DNA of 64,000 nt from an uncultured Wenzhouxiangella sp. (GTDB taxonomy: Bacteria; Pseudomonadota; Gammaproteobacteria; Xanthomonadales; Wenzhouxiangellaceae). A program made the translations under genes and the position numbers. The notes under the pieces were generated by a model. The model saw only the letters and a list, made by a program, of their open reading frames with translations. It made no database searches and was not told the origin of the DNA. Position 1 is the first letter of the stretch, and each line of letters begins with the position of its first letter. The stretch is taken from NCBI GenBank assembly GCA_913057195.1, contig CAJXNL010000005.1:1-64000 (forward strand), given 5' to 3'. Positions 8,563-18,252 of this stretch are shown here, in pieces.

Positions 8563-9960
8563 ATGACTTGTTTTATCCAACCCGATGCCCATGACGCCTC
8601 TTCGGCGCCCATTCCGATTCACTGCGTCTTATCAGACCAATACCAAGCCCACATCGACCATGCCGCAGCGCCACACCGTCAGTGGGCCCATCGGCATGAC
8701 TTTCAGGCACGGGCCGGTGAGGTGCTGATTTTTCCAAGCCAGGGTGGTGAGATTGATCAAGTGTGGGTCGGGGTCGACCCTGAGCACCCGCCCGTGTGGG
8801 CGCTGGCCGGGTTGCCCTCGAAGCTGCCAAAGGGCCAATATGTCTTAGCCACCCAAGGCTCAAAGGGCTGGCCCGAGCACTTTCGCTCGCTCGCGACCAT
8901 CGGGTTTGGGTTGGGCGCCTATCGGTTTGATCGCTACAAGCAACAACCTGCGTCCTCCGTCCAGTTGGTCTTAGAGGATCAGGACCCACAGGAACTGATG
9001 GCTTTGGTTGAAGCCAGCCACCTGGCGCGGGACATTGTGAATACCCCCACCAATGACATGGGCCCTGAAGCCCTGGCCAATACGGCGCGAGCCATCGCTG
9101 AGACCCATGGGGCCGATTGTCAGGTGATTGTGGGTGATGAGTTGGAGCGATCGTTTCCCGCGATTCATGCGGTGGGCCGGGCTTCGGCCGAGCCCCCGCG
9201 GCTGATCACCTTCAAATGGGGTCGTCAGGATGCCCCCGCGTTGGCCTTGGTGGGCAAGGGGGTGGTGTTTGACAGCGGTGGGTTGAGCATCAAACCCGCC
9301 TCGGGCATGGCGGTGATGAAAAAAGACCTGGGCGGCGCGGCACATGTGCTGGCGTTGGCCCAAGTGATCATGACCCTGGGGCTCGACGTGAACCTCCGGG
9401 TCTACATCCCGGCCGTTGAAAACGCGATTGCAGGCAATGCCTACCGACCCTCTGACATTATCAACACCCGCAAAGGCAGCACGGTCGAGGTGGGCAACAC
9501 CGATGCAGAAGGGCGGTTGGTGTTGGCCGACGCGCTCACCTTGGCCTGCGAGGAAGGCGCGACCCGCATCATTGATTTTGCGACGCTGACCGGCGCCGCG
9601 CGGGTGGCATTGGGCGAGGACTTGCCGCCGATTTATGGGCGCGATCAAGCGGCCACCCGTGAGATCCAGGCGTTGTCTTTTGAGCTTGACGATCCCCTTT
9701 GGCCGATGCCTTTGTTTGAGGGATACCGCTCGCTGATCCAGCCCCCACATGCTGATTTATCCAACACTGGGGGCACACCCATGGCTGGAAGCATCACCGC
9801 GGCGCTTTTTTTAGATCACTTTGTGGCGCCCGAGGTGGATTGGTTTCACTTAGACATCTATGCCTGGAACTTAAGCGATCGGCCCGGTCGCCCCATCGGT
9901 GGCGAGGCCCAAGGGTTGCGTGCCATGTGGGCGTGGTTAAAGGCTCGCTACGGCGATTAG
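8563..9960 (+). CDS. M17-family leucyl aminopeptidase
   Basis: A 465-residue cytosolic peptidase of the PepA/PepB family. The catalytic C-terminal domain has the two-metal site: the lysine and aspartate of [16 protein letters not shown], the Asp of KKDLGGAAH, and the family signature [14 protein letters not shown] with its catalytic arginine. The N-terminal domain (residues 1-160) is poorly conserved, as is usual, and is shorter than in E. coli PepA (503 aa), so this belongs to the shorter branch of family M17. Members remove N-terminal residues during peptide turnover. A GATAAT hexamer at 8528-8533 could be its -10 box. Confidence 0.9.
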   Translation: MTCFIQPDAHDASSAPIPIHCVLSDQYQAHIDHAAAPHRQWAHRHDFQARAGEVLIFPSQGGEIDQVWVGVDPEHPPVWALAGLPSKLPKGQYVLATQGSKGWPEHFRSLATIGFGLGAYRFDRYKQQPASSVQLVLEDQDPQELMALVEASHLARDIVNTPTNDMGPEALANTARAIAETHGADCQVIVGDELERSFPAIHAVGRASAEPPRLITFKWGRQDAPALALVGKGVVFDSGGLSIKPASGMAVMKKDLGGAAHVLALAQVIMTLGLDVNLRVYIPAVENAIAGNAYRPSDIINTRKGSTVEVGNTDAEGRLVLADALTLACEEGATRIIDFATLTGAARVALGEDLPPIYGRDQAATREIQALSFELDDPLWPMPLFEGYRSLIQPPHADLSNTGGTPMAGSITAALFLDHFVAPEVDWFHLDIYAWNLSDRPGRPIGGEAQGLRAMWAWLKARYGD

Positions 9961-9999
9961 TCGCCAACGAACCGACCCCGGGCTGGGCATTGGCTCGCT

Positions 10000-10005
10000 T
10001 ACAAT
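10000..10005 (+). promoter_or_regulatory. Candidate -10 box (TACAAT) for the MATE gene
   Basis: TACAAT followed by GG lies 27 bp before the ATG at 10033. No good -35 hexamer is visible. The same TA-N-A-(A/C)-T element recurs before many genes in this window. Confidence 0.35.
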
Positions 10006-10032
10006 GGGGGTTTGTCCTTCTCTGGCTTTGCA

Positions 10033-11412
10033 ATGACTGACGTTAGCTCGCCCACCTCATCTGAGACCGGCACCTCGCTGGGGTATGAGATCAAGCGCAC
10101 GCTTTGGTTGGCCGGCCCGTTGATCGTGGGCCAATTAACCAACTTCGGCATGAACTTCGTCGACACGGTCATGGCCGGACGGTTGGGGACAGTGGACTTG
10201 GGTGCGATCGCGGTGGGCTCATCGATATGGGCGGCGGGGTTTTTGTTTGTGCTGGGACTGCTGCTGGCCGTCTCCGCGGCGGTGTCCCGGCTTGACGGCG
10301 CTGGGGAACGTGATCGGGTGGGTGCGTTTGTCCGACAAGCCCTTTGGCTTGGTCTGGTGCTCGCACTTGGACTTTGGGGGTTCGCGCGTTCGGGTGAGTG
10401 GGTGATGACTCAGATGGACGTCACACCGGCCGTCGCCACCATGGCCATGGACTACCTTCGAGCGATCAGCTGGGGCGCGCCCGCGCTGGTGGGCATGCTG
10501 GTGCTTCGGTTCTTCTCGGAGGGCACGGGCAAAACCGGGCCAACCATGTATGTCGGCATGCTGGGGATTGTATGCAACATCCCATTGAACGCGCTGTTGA
10601 TGTTTGGGCTGATGGGGTTCCCCAAACTCGGTGCGGTCGGTGCGGGTTGGGCCACCGCGATTGTCTTTTGGCTCCAGTTTTTGGCGTTTTTGGGTTGGGT
10701 GAGTCACCGTCCTCACTATCAAAAATATCAACTGTGGGCGAGTTTCAGTTGGCCCGATCGCCGCGAAATCTCGGCGCTTGTTAAGTTGGGGCTTCCGATT
10801 GGGATCATGGTGTTTTTAGAAGGGGGAATGTTTGTCGGCTCAGCCCTCTTAATCGGGACTTTGGGCGCGTTGCCTGTCGCTGCGCACCAAGTGGCGATGA
10901 ATTACGCAGGCCTGGTGTTCATGGTTCCGGTGGGCTTGGCCGGCGCAATCACCGTTCGAGTCGGCAATGCCCTGGGCCGCGGTGAGCCACAGGCGGCGCG
11001 TCGGGCAGGTCGAATCGGCATCGGTTTGGCGCTGACCTTTGCGATTTTTTCAGCCGGGGTCATCATTGCCATTCCTGAAGCGATCGTCGCCTTATACACT
11101 TCTGAGCCGGATGTCGCCGAACTGGCGGTCAGTTTGCTGTTTTTCGCGGCGCTTTTTCAGATTGCCGACGGTCTGCAAGTGGCTGCGGCTGGCTCGCTTC
11201 GCGGGTATAAAGACACCCGCCGTCCCATGGTCTACAGCGTCATTGCCTATTGGGCTGTGGGGATGAGTTTGGGCGCGTATCTCACCTTCGGTCAGGCATT
11301 GGGTCCCAAGGGCATGTGGATGGGCATCATCGCTGGATTGACAGTGGCGGCGGTGTTGTTGGTGGGGCGCTTTGTGCGTGTGGCCAACGACACCATTCGC
11401 CAACAGGCCTGA
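10033..11412 (+). CDS. MATE family multidrug/toxin exporter
   Basis: A 459-residue polytopic membrane protein with about twelve hydrophobic segments. Typical MATE features are GPLIVGQLTNFGMNFVDTVMAGRLGTVDLGA in the first two helices, the repeat of this pattern in the second half (LGLPIGIMVFLEGGMF), and AAHQVAMNYAGLVFMVPVGLAGAITVRVGNALGRG. NorM-type members export cationic drugs using a sodium or proton gradient; the substrate here is unknown. The ATG at 10033 starts a normal family N-terminus. sppA follows 71 bp later on the same strand. Confidence 0.93.
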   Translation: MTDVSSPTSSETGTSLGYEIKRTLWLAGPLIVGQLTNFGMNFVDTVMAGRLGTVDLGAIAVGSSIWAAGFLFVLGLLLAVSAAVSRLDGAGERDRVGAFVRQALWLGLVLALGLWGFARSGEWVMTQMDVTPAVATMAMDYLRAISWGAPALVGMLVLRFFSEGTGKTGPTMYVGMLGIVCNIPLNALLMFGLMGFPKLGAVGAGWATAIVFWLQFLAFLGWVSHRPHYQKYQLWASFSWPDRREISALVKLGLPIGIMVFLEGGMFVGSALLIGTLGALPVAAHQVAMNYAGLVFMVPVGLAGAITVRVGNALGRGEPQAARRAGRIGIGLALTFAIFSAGVIIAIPEAIVALYTSEPDVAELAVSLLFFAALFQIADGLQVAAAGSLRGYKDTRRPMVYSVIAYWAVGMSLGAYLTFGQALGPKGMWMGIIAGLTVAAVLLVGRFVRVANDTIRQQA

Positions 11413-11446
11413 CCAATGGCCTATTGTGGTGCGGCCATCTGCCCCC

Positions 11447-11452
11447 TAGAAT
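11447..11452 (+). promoter_or_regulatory. Candidate -10 box (TAGAAT) for sppA
   Basis: TAGAAT followed by GG lies 31 bp before the ATG at 11484, in the short gap after the MATE gene. No matching -35 element is evident, so cotranscription with the MATE gene is also possible. Confidence 0.3.
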
Positions 11453-11483
11453 GGCACACAGTCAACCTGTTTTGGACCCAAGC

Positions 11484-13373
11484 ATGACCCAGACTCAATC
11501 GAGAAATATTGTTTTTCGCATCGTCTCCGGCTTTTGGCGAGGCCTCACGGCGCTTCGCATGGCGGTGTTCAACCTCATCTTTCTGGCGATTCTTGTGGGC
11601 GTTGTCATTGCAATGTTGGGCGACGACGATGAAGATGGCCTCGAGAGCGGCACCACATTGATCCTCAACCCCAAAGGCGTGGTGGTTGAGCAGTCCAATT
11701 TGACGCCTGTTGATGAGGTGCTCAATGAGGCGCTCGGCGAGACCGAGACACAGACCGAGCTGCGTGATTTGGTGGCCGCCCTCGAACACGCCAAAGATGA
11801 CGACAAAATCTCGCAAGTGTTAATCAGCACCGATGGTTTTGTCGGGATGGGCGCGGGGATGATGCTGGAAGTCAGCGAGGCGGTGGCCGCGTTCAAACGC
11901 TCAGATAAACGCATCATTGCATATGGCGCGAATATGAGCGCAAGCCAATACTTCTTGGCCTCATTGGCCGATGAGGTGTGGCTGGATCCAGAAGGGGCGG
12001 TGCTGTTGCAAGGGTATGGTCGGTACCGGCAGTACTTTGCTGATGCGCTGGACAAATTGGATGTGGACGTCAATCTTTTCCGTGTCGGTGAATATAAGTC
12101 CGCCATGGAGCCTTATATCCTCAATGAACAGTCTTCTGAGGATCGAGAAGCGGCGCTGTTTTACCTCAGTGATTTATGGCAGCGCTACATCGAAATGGTT
12201 GCCCAAAACCGGGGCATGACCGTGGATGTTCTTGACGACATCGCCATGAACCTTGCTGAGTACGTGGATCAAGCTGAGGGCGATCTGGCTCAGATGGCGC
12301 TCGACAGAGGATTGGTCGATCGCCTCATCGCTCGACCCCAGATGCGTTCGGAGATGATCCAGTTGGGCGAGCCCGATGACAATGACAGCTACCTCAACAT
12401 CGGCATGAACAAATACCTCTCCCGAGTCCGCAACGATCTGATGGACATGCAAGACAGCGAAGACAAAGTGGGCATCATCGTTGCCGAAGGGCCGATCACT
12501 GAAGGCGACCAGCCCCTGGGTGTGATTGGCTCTGAATCAACCTCACGATTGATTCGACAAGCGGCCCAAGATGACGACATCAAAGCCGTGGTGCTGCGGA
12601 TCAACTCCGGCGGCGGCAGCGCGTTTGCCTCGGAAGTGATCCGTAAAGAACTGATGGCCTTAAAAGCGGCGGGCAAGCCCGTGGTGGTCAGCATGAGCAA
12701 TGTGGCTGCATCGGGTGGGTATTGGATCGCGATGGGCGCTGATGAGGTTTGGGCGTACCCATCGACCATCACCGGATCGATCGGCATTTTTGGGTTCTTC
12801 CCGACTTTTCAAGACACGCTGGCCAATGTGGGTGTCTATACCGATGGAGTGGGCACCACGCCTTATGCGGATGCGCTTCGCCCTGACCGTGCGGTGAGTG
12901 ATGAGGTCTCCAGCATGCTCCAAAACATCATCGAGTTTGGATACGAGGAGTTCATTGGCTTGGTGGGTGAGCACCGCAACATGACCCGAGACGGGGTCGA
13001 TGCCGTTGCCCAAGGTCGGGTTTGGACGGGTCAGCAAGCCCAAGAGCGAGGTTTGGTGGATCAGCTGGGCACGCTGCAACGTGCCGTGGCCTCCGCGGCA
13101 CGTCAAGCCGGGCTGGGCGATGAGTTCAGTGTGAGCTATGTTGAGCCCAAACTCAGCCAGTTTGAACAATTCATTGTGCAGTGGTCTGCAAAAGCCATGC
13201 GGGCGGCCGGGCTCGACACCGTCATGAGCACGGTGGGTTCAAACCCGTTGACGCAATGGTTGCCCCAGACGTTTCAGTGGCGCTTAATCCAAGAGCTCAA
13301 TCGCATTCATCAAGCCACCGAGGCCGGTCGGCGTGGGGTGATGGCGCATTGTCTGTGTGAAGCACCGATGTAA
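11484..13373 (+). CDS. sppA: Signal peptide peptidase SppA, 67-kDa type
   Basis: A 629-residue inner-membrane protease that digests cleaved signal peptides. One N-terminal transmembrane segment (residues about 25-46) anchors it. The two-domain form is recognisable: the catalytic lysine lies in the first half, K205 in GEYKSAMEPY, and the catalytic serine in the second, S410 in NVAASGGYW, close to Lys209 and Ser409 of E. coli SppA (618 aa). The longer open frame back to 11250 overlaps the MATE gene and is not family-like. The last 20 residues are not conserved-looking. Confidence 0.95.
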   Translation: MTQTQSRNIVFRIVSGFWRGLTALRMAVFNLIFLAILVGVVIAMLGDDDEDGLESGTTLILNPKGVVVEQSNLTPVDEVLNEALGETETQTELRDLVAALEHAKDDDKISQVLISTDGFVGMGAGMMLEVSEAVAAFKRSDKRIIAYGANMSASQYFLASLADEVWLDPEGAVLLQGYGRYRQYFADALDKLDVDVNLFRVGEYKSAMEPYILNEQSSEDREAALFYLSDLWQRYIEMVAQNRGMTVDVLDDIAMNLAEYVDQAEGDLAQMALDRGLVDRLIARPQMRSEMIQLGEPDDNDSYLNIGMNKYLSRVRNDLMDMQDSEDKVGIIVAEGPITEGDQPLGVIGSESTSRLIRQAAQDDDIKAVVLRINSGGGSAFASEVIRKELMALKAAGKPVVVSMSNVAASGGYWIAMGADEVWAYPSTITGSIGIFGFFPTFQDTLANVGVYTDGVGTTPYADALRPDRAVSDEVSSMLQNIIEFGYEEFIGLVGEHRNMTRDGVDAVAQGRVWTGQQAQERGLVDQLGTLQRAVASAARQAGLGDEFSVSYVEPKLSQFEQFIVQWSAKAMRAAGLDTVMSTVGSNPLTQWLPQTFQWRLIQELNRIHQATEAGRRGVMAHCLCEAPM

Positions 13374-13546
13374 TCGCCCACCGCCAGTGATTGATCGGGC
13401 TGCATGGCGAAAGTGCGCGATGAGCCATGAAGCCTTCAAAGATCCAAACGCATCAAAGCGTGGTTTGATCTGAGGGGTGGACGGGTGGCCTGGACTGACT
13501 TAACTTTAAAGTGAGTGAACTGCCCCGGTGTTGTCCCAGCGGAGAT

Positions 13547-14086
13547 TCACTGACTTTGAGGCGCGTCGCGCACTTCAGGCGGCAGCTCAGCCGGCGCCAT
13601 CAGGCCTCTGATTCTTGCCAGCGTTTCCAACTCTGAGACCTCTCGTTCCAGCACCCGAAGCCGCATGCGCCAGGTTTGTCGTTGCTGCGGGGCAGTGTTG
13701 TCGACCTCACCACGCGCCAAATTCTCCTCAATGGTCTTTTTTTCGTCTCTCAACGCATGCAAGTTGGCCCCCAACTGATGATTTCTGATGTAGGCGGGCC
13801 GCTCGCAGGCCGGCGGTTTCGCCGATCCGGTCATCGCGCGATCAAACGCAGTCTCGGGATCACAGAACGCATCGCGCGCTTGCTCCCAGGCCGCCATGTA
13901 CTCGCTTTGGCAGGCCTCATCAAACTCGCTTTGTTCAAAATTGGCCAGCTGGCCTCGGCTGCCAAGATCGGTGGCGGTGCTCACCGCCTCAGCGCAGTCT
14001 GGCGTTTGCTGACAGGCGGTCAGGCTAAGGGCCAGCACGGTGGAACACAACAAGAGTGGAGCGGAATATTTGGTTGTGGGCATCAT
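13547..14086 (-). CDS. Small lipoprotein, DUF2799-like
   Basis: A 179-residue predicted lipoprotein. The N-terminal hydrophobic stretch ends in a lipobox LTAC, so it should be lipid-anchored after cleavage by signal peptidase II. Several conserved-looking cysteines follow; the pattern Y-x2-A-W-E-x-A-R-x2-FC-D-P-E-T-A-F near residue 85 resembles DUF2799 lipoproteins of Gammaproteobacteria, whose function is unknown. The second half is helical and highly charged (EEN..RGEVDN, LRVLEREVSELETLARI), likely a coiled coil. Start codons at 14086 and 14083 are adjacent. Convergent with sppA. Confidence 0.65.
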   Translation of the reverse strand: MMPTTKYSAPLLLCSTVLALSLTACQQTPDCAEAVSTATDLGSRGQLANFEQSEFDEACQSEYMAAWEQARDAFCDPETAFDRAMTGSAKPPACERPAYIRNHQLGANLHALRDEKKTIEENLARGEVDNTAPQQRQTWRMRLRVLEREVSELETLARIRGLMAPAELPPEVRDAPQSQ

Positions 14087-14251
14087 TGATCGGATCCAGT
14101 CTGTTGGGTTGTGCGATGGGTGTTTTGGCATCACCGGCATCGATGCGAATGATTGATGCCGAACAGGTTACACTACTTTGGAAGTGGTCATCCAGTGTCC
14201 CGCATGGGCCACGGCCAACCACGCCCACGTATGCAATCTAAGGAGAGCTCA

Positions 14252-15673
14252 ATGCTGGCGGCGGTGACAGATTTTCTGTGGTCTTATATTTTGGTGGGTG
14301 TGTTGGTGGTGATGGGTTTGACCATGACGCTTCGGTCTCGGTTTGTGCAGATTCGTTACTTCGGTGAGATGTTTCGAGTTCTCAAGCAGGCCTTTCATCA
14401 CCAAGCCGGGCACGTGTCGTCGTTTCAGGCCTTAACGCTGAGTGTTGCGGGTCGCGTGGGCGCGGGCAACATTGCGGGCGTCGCGGTGGCCATCACACTG
14501 GGGGGTCCGGGGGCGGTCTTTTGGATGTGGATGGTGGGTTTGATCGGCATGGCCACCAGCTTTTTCGAGTGCAGCTTGGCGCAAGCCTATAAGACCCGCG
14601 ATGTGCGCACGGGGACCTTTCGAGGCGGGCCGATGTACTACATTGAACGCGGCGTGGGCAGCCGCGGCTTGGCCATGGTCTTCACGTTGCTCCTCTTGGC
14701 CACGTTTGGTTTGGCGTTTGTGGCGTTACAGTCGTTCACGGCGTCGACATCGTTGCAAGAGGCCTTTGGGGTTCCAACGGTCGTGACTGGGGTGATCATG
14801 ACGGCGGTGGTTGGCTTTTCTATTTTTGGCGGTGTGCAGCGAATCTCCAGGGTGACTGAGATCATCGTGCCTGTCATGGCCATTCTCTATATCGGCGTGA
14901 CCGTTGTGGTGGTGGGCATGAACATCGGCCAGGTGCCAGCGGTGCTGGGCTTGATTGTCAAAAGTGCTTTCGGTCTCGAACCTGCCGTGGGGGGCGGGAT
15001 CGGCGCGGCGATCATGATGGGGGTTCGGCGTGGCCTGTTTTCGAATGAAGCCGGTTTGGGGAGCGCGCCCAATGTGGCCTCGGTGGCTTATGTGCCCCAC
15101 CCGGTCAATCAAGGCATTGTGCAAAGTTTTAGTGTGTTTATCGACACCGCCATCATTTGTACCGCCACGGCACTGTTGATTATCCTCGCCGGGCTTCATG
15201 TGGGTGCTGACACGGGCAACGGCGTGGTGTTGACGCAGCTGGCACTGGCTGAATTCGTTGGGCCTTGGGGTGAGACGTTTGTGTCGTTGGTGCTGGTGCT
15301 GTTTGCCTTCAGCTCAATTTTGTATAACTTTTATTTGGGTGAAAACGCAACCTATTGGATGAACAAAGACGATCGGATCATGTTCATCGGCTTTCGCGTG
15401 TTGATGCTGTTGTTGATCCTGTGGGGTTCTGTTCAAGATCTGACCACCATCTTCAGCTTTGCTGATTTGACAATGGCGTTGCTGGCGTTGGTGAACTTGG
15501 CTGCTTTGGCGATCATGATGAAAGTCAGTTTTCGAATCATGCATGATTACGAGGATCAGGTGCGCCGAGGCCAGGTGCCGGTCTTTAATCCCGAAGGGTT
15601 TGATGACTTGGCCTTGGATGCCGACGCCTGGCGTGACGCGGATCAGGCACGCGAGACCGTGTCGCGGTCGTAG
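14252..15673 (+). CDS. Sodium:alanine symporter (AGCS family)
   Basis: A 473-residue membrane protein of the alanine or glycine:cation symporter family. The family signature around GRVGAGNIAGVAVAITLGGP is present near residue 70, along with WMWMVGLIGMATSFFECSLAQ and the highly conserved GVRRGLFSNEAGLGSAPN. It imports alanine or glycine with sodium. The ATG at 14252 has AAGGAG 8 nt upstream; earlier in-frame starts at 14153 have no such site. The last 40 residues are a hydrophilic, acidic tail. Confidence 0.93.
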   Translation: MLAAVTDFLWSYILVGVLVVMGLTMTLRSRFVQIRYFGEMFRVLKQAFHHQAGHVSSFQALTLSVAGRVGAGNIAGVAVAITLGGPGAVFWMWMVGLIGMATSFFECSLAQAYKTRDVRTGTFRGGPMYYIERGVGSRGLAMVFTLLLLATFGLAFVALQSFTASTSLQEAFGVPTVVTGVIMTAVVGFSIFGGVQRISRVTEIIVPVMAILYIGVTVVVVGMNIGQVPAVLGLIVKSAFGLEPAVGGGIGAAIMMGVRRGLFSNEAGLGSAPNVASVAYVPHPVNQGIVQSFSVFIDTAIICTATALLIILAGLHVGADTGNGVVLTQLALAEFVGPWGETFVSLVLVLFAFSSILYNFYLGENATYWMNKDDRIMFIGFRVLMLLLILWGSVQDLTTIFSFADLTMALLALVNLAALAIMMKVSFRIMHDYEDQVRRGQVPVFNPEGFDDLALDADAWRDADQARETVSRS

Positions 15674-15677
15674 CTGA

Positions 15678-17558
15678 CTAGGCGGCTTGTTGGTGGCGTT
15701 TGAGATACACCAAAAGCTGTGAGATGGCTGCTGGGGTCATGCCGGGGATTCGACTGGCCTGATCGATCGATTGCGGGCGCACCCGCTCCAGCTTTTCCAG
15801 CAATTCAGCCGACAGGCCTTTGACCCTTTGATAGTCAAAGTCTTCAGGGATGGCCTGTTCGGCGGCTTGACGCTGTCGCTCGATGTCATCTCGCTGTCGG
15901 TCGAGGTAGCCGGCGTAGCGGATCTGAATGGCCACCTGTTCGGCCACATCGCGCTGCTCAACACCTGGGCCCACGCCGGGCACGGTCATCAATGACGAGT
16001 AGCTGACATCAGGCCTGCGAAGCAGGGCGTGTGCTGAGCTGTCTTTTTTGATGGGCACACCAAGCGTATTTGAAACGGCGTCTGTCAAAGGTTGCCCCAC
16101 CGGCAAGCGAATGCCAGCCAAACGTTGCAATTCGTGTTCAATGGCGTCGCGGCGTGCACAGAATTGTTCCCACCGAAGATCATCGACCAGCGATAGGTTG
16201 CGGCCGGTTTCAGTCAGTCGAAGATCGGCGTTGTCTTCTCTCAAGTGCAGCCGGAATTCAGCGCGGCTGGTGAACATTCGATACGGTTCTGTGGTGCCTT
16301 GCGTGATCAAGTCATCGATCAATACCCCTATATAAGCCTCATCTCGACGGGGGGTCCACGCCGCCAGCCCTTGGCTTTGTCGAGCCGCGTTGAGACCGGC
16401 GATCAAGCCCTGAGCTGCCGCCTCCTCATAGCCGGTTGTGCCATTAATCTGACCGGCAAAATACAAATGCTCGAGGTGCTTGGTCTCGAGGCTGGGCTTT
16501 AAGTCGCGCGGATCAAAAAAGTCGTACTCAATCGCATAGCCGGGGCGAGTGATGTGCGCATCCGCCAAGCCATCAATGCTTCGAACCATCTCGATTTGGG
16601 CATCAAATGGCAAACTGGTCGAAATCCCGTTGGGGTACCACTCATTGACATCCAAACCCTCAGGCTCGAGAAAAATCTGATGAGAGTCTTTGTCTTGAAA
16701 GCGCACGACCTTGTCTTCAATGGATGGACAGTAGCGCGGCCCCACGCCTTCAATCACGCCCGAATACATGGGCGAGCGATCGAGATTGTCTGAAATGATG
16801 GCGTGCGTTTTGGCGTTGGTTCGGGTGATAAAGCACGACCTTTGAGCGGGGTGAACGTTGGCCTCGCCAATCAGTGAAAATGAGGGCAGGGGTTGATCCC
16901 CGGGCTGTTCGGTCAGCTTCGAAAAATCAATGCTTCGTCCGTCAAGACGTGGGGGCGTGCCCGTTTTAAGTCGGTCCACGGTCAGCGGCAATTCCCGAAG
17001 GCGAGCGGCCAGCGTGTTGGCTGGCGCGTCTCCCGCGCGCCCACCCGCCAACTGGGTTTCACCCATGTGGATTCGGCCTCCTAAGAAAGTGCCCGTGGTC
17101 AACACCACGGCCTTGGCTTTGAACACCAATCCCATGGCCGTTTTAACGCCCACCACGCGCCCGTTTTCGACACACAAGTCATCCACGGGTTGCTGGAAGA
17201 GTCGCAGCGAGGGGGCTTGCTCGACCGCACTTCGAATCGCTTGACGATACAGCGCTCGATCACACTGAGCACGCGTCGCTCGGACCGCAGGACCTTTGGA
17301 AGCGTTTAAGGTTCGCCACTGGATGCCCGCGCGGTCTGCGGCATGCCCCATGACCCCACCCAGAGCCTCGATTTCTTTGACCAGGTGCCCTTTGCCGATG
17401 CCCCCAATCGCTGGATTGCAGCTCATTTGACCAATGGTCTCGATGCTGTGGGTGACCAACAGCGTCGCCGCGCCGGTTCGAGCCGCCGCCAACGCCGCCT
17501 CGGTGCCGGCATGGCCGCCACCGATTACAATCACATCAAAGGCCGTGGGATAGTTCAT
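15678..17558 (-). CDS. mnmG: tRNA uridine-5-carboxymethylaminomethyl modification enzyme MnmG
   Basis: A 626-residue FAD-dependent enzyme that, with MnmE, modifies the wobble uridine of several tRNAs. The FAD-binding loop [19 protein letters not shown] starts at residue 11, the conserved [16 protein letters not shown] follows, and [17 protein letters not shown] and [19 protein letters not shown] are family motifs. The C-terminal helical domain ([23 protein letters not shown]) binds MnmE and tRNA. Length agrees with the family (about 630). In many relatives rsmG and parA/parB follow mnmG; here it converges on the symporter gene instead. Confidence 0.97.
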   Translation of the reverse strand: MNYPTAFDVIVIGGGHAGTEAALAAARTGAATLLVTHSIETIGQMSCNPAIGGIGKGHLVKEIEALGGVMGHAADRAGIQWRTLNASKGPAVRATRAQCDRALYRQAIRSAVEQAPSLRLFQQPVDDLCVENGRVVGVKTAMGLVFKAKAVVLTTGTFLGGRIHMGETQLAGGRAGDAPANTLAARLRELPLTVDRLKTGTPPRLDGRSIDFSKLTEQPGDQPLPSFSLIGEANVHPAQRSCFITRTNAKTHAIISDNLDRSPMYSGVIEGVGPRYCPSIEDKVVRFQDKDSHQIFLEPEGLDVNEWYPNGISTSLPFDAQIEMVRSIDGLADAHITRPGYAIEYDFFDPRDLKPSLETKHLEHLYFAGQINGTTGYEEAAAQGLIAGLNAARQSQGLAAWTPRRDEAYIGVLIDDLITQGTTEPYRMFTSRAEFRLHLREDNADLRLTETGRNLSLVDDLRWEQFCARRDAIEHELQRLAGIRLPVGQPLTDAVSNTLGVPIKKDSSAHALLRRPDVSYSSLMTVPGVGPGVEQRDVAEQVAIQIRYAGYLDRQRDDIERQRQAAEQAIPEDFDYQRVKGLSAELLEKLERVRPQSIDQASRIPGMTPAAISQLLVYLKRHQQAA

Positions 17559-17610
17559 CTAATCATTTTACCGCAGAGCGTGTCGACAGCCCAATGCCTG
17601 AGTGTCTGGC

Positions 17611-18240
17611 TTAGCTGGACGAGGGTTGGTTGATCAGGGTCTTGAGTTCATGGATAGACGCCCGGCGCATCGCTTTGCCATCAATGGGGCTGGGTGGGGC
17701 TTGTTTGGCATCGGGGCCAACCATGATGGTGCAATCAATCAGCTGGCCGTCTTTGTCCAAGACCAAGACGTCCACATCGAGGGCGGTGTCCCGATGCCAG
17801 CGTATGCATCGCCGCTCTTGCTCAAAGGGAATGCCTTCGCTCATTAGAAAATGCACAGGAGCATCGGGGTCATCGGTGAACAGATGCAAACACACCCGGG
17901 AAAACTCATCCGCGGTGCCCTCCAAGACAGGGCCCACCAGCCGCGGTTTGAAGGGTTTAAAAAAAGCCATCGCCTCCAAAGCCAACTCGCGCAGCGCGCT
18001 TAAGTGGTCAGCCAGTGCTTGGCCACCAAACAACCGTTGCCATTCGCGCAGCGCGGCTTGAACTTCAACGTTGGAGGGCAAGACTTGTCGATTGGTCACG
18101 CCCAGGCGCCGCGCGGCTTTTTGTTTGGCCGTGGCGTAGCTTCGTTGGCCCTCGGTGGCGATGATGCGCGCCGCCTCAGCGGCCACCTCATGGCGATTTT
18201 GCTCGGTTTGTTTTGGATGTCTCACGCCGCGGCCTTTCAC
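17611..18240 (-). CDS. Conserved protein of unknown function
   Basis: A 209-residue cytoplasmic protein. I do not recognise a characterised family with confidence. The N-terminus is basic and helical (KQTEQNRHEVAAEAARIIATEG, YATAKQKAARRLGV), followed by a helical block containing LPSNVEVQAALREWQRLF and a C-terminal alpha/beta part with VGPVLEGTADEFSRVCLHLFTDDPD and DTALDVDVLVLDKDGQLIDC. This reads like a proteobacterial family often annotated only as a nucleotidyltransferase-like or hypothetical protein. The gene lies between mrcA (12 bp upstream, same strand) and mnmG (52 bp downstream), so cotranscription with mrcA is likely. Confidence 0.7.
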   Translation of the reverse strand: MKGRGVRHPKQTEQNRHEVAAEAARIIATEGQRSYATAKQKAARRLGVTNRQVLPSNVEVQAALREWQRLFGGQALADHLSALRELALEAMAFFKPFKPRLVGPVLEGTADEFSRVCLHLFTDDPDAPVHFLMSEGIPFEQERRCIRWHRDTALDVDVLVLDKDGQLIDCTIMVGPDAKQAPPSPIDGKAMRRASIHELKTLINQPSSS

Positions 18241-18252
18241 TTAGGTTCGCCC

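Noticed and set aside
8431-8622. Longer start for acetyl-CoA synthetase
   Set aside because: The extra 64 residues are not family-like, while the ATG at 8430 has a GAGG site and gives the usual length.
11250-11483. N-terminal extension of sppA in the long open frame
   Set aside because: It overlaps the MATE gene in another frame, has no family-like sequence and the ATG at 11484 gives the normal SppA length and anchor.
13440-13560. Imperfect inverted repeats and a palindrome ACTTTAAAGT (13503-13512) between sppA and the lipoprotein gene
   Set aside because: The stems have mismatches and a 26-nt loop, and neither strand has a clear T run, so I could not support a terminator or operator call.
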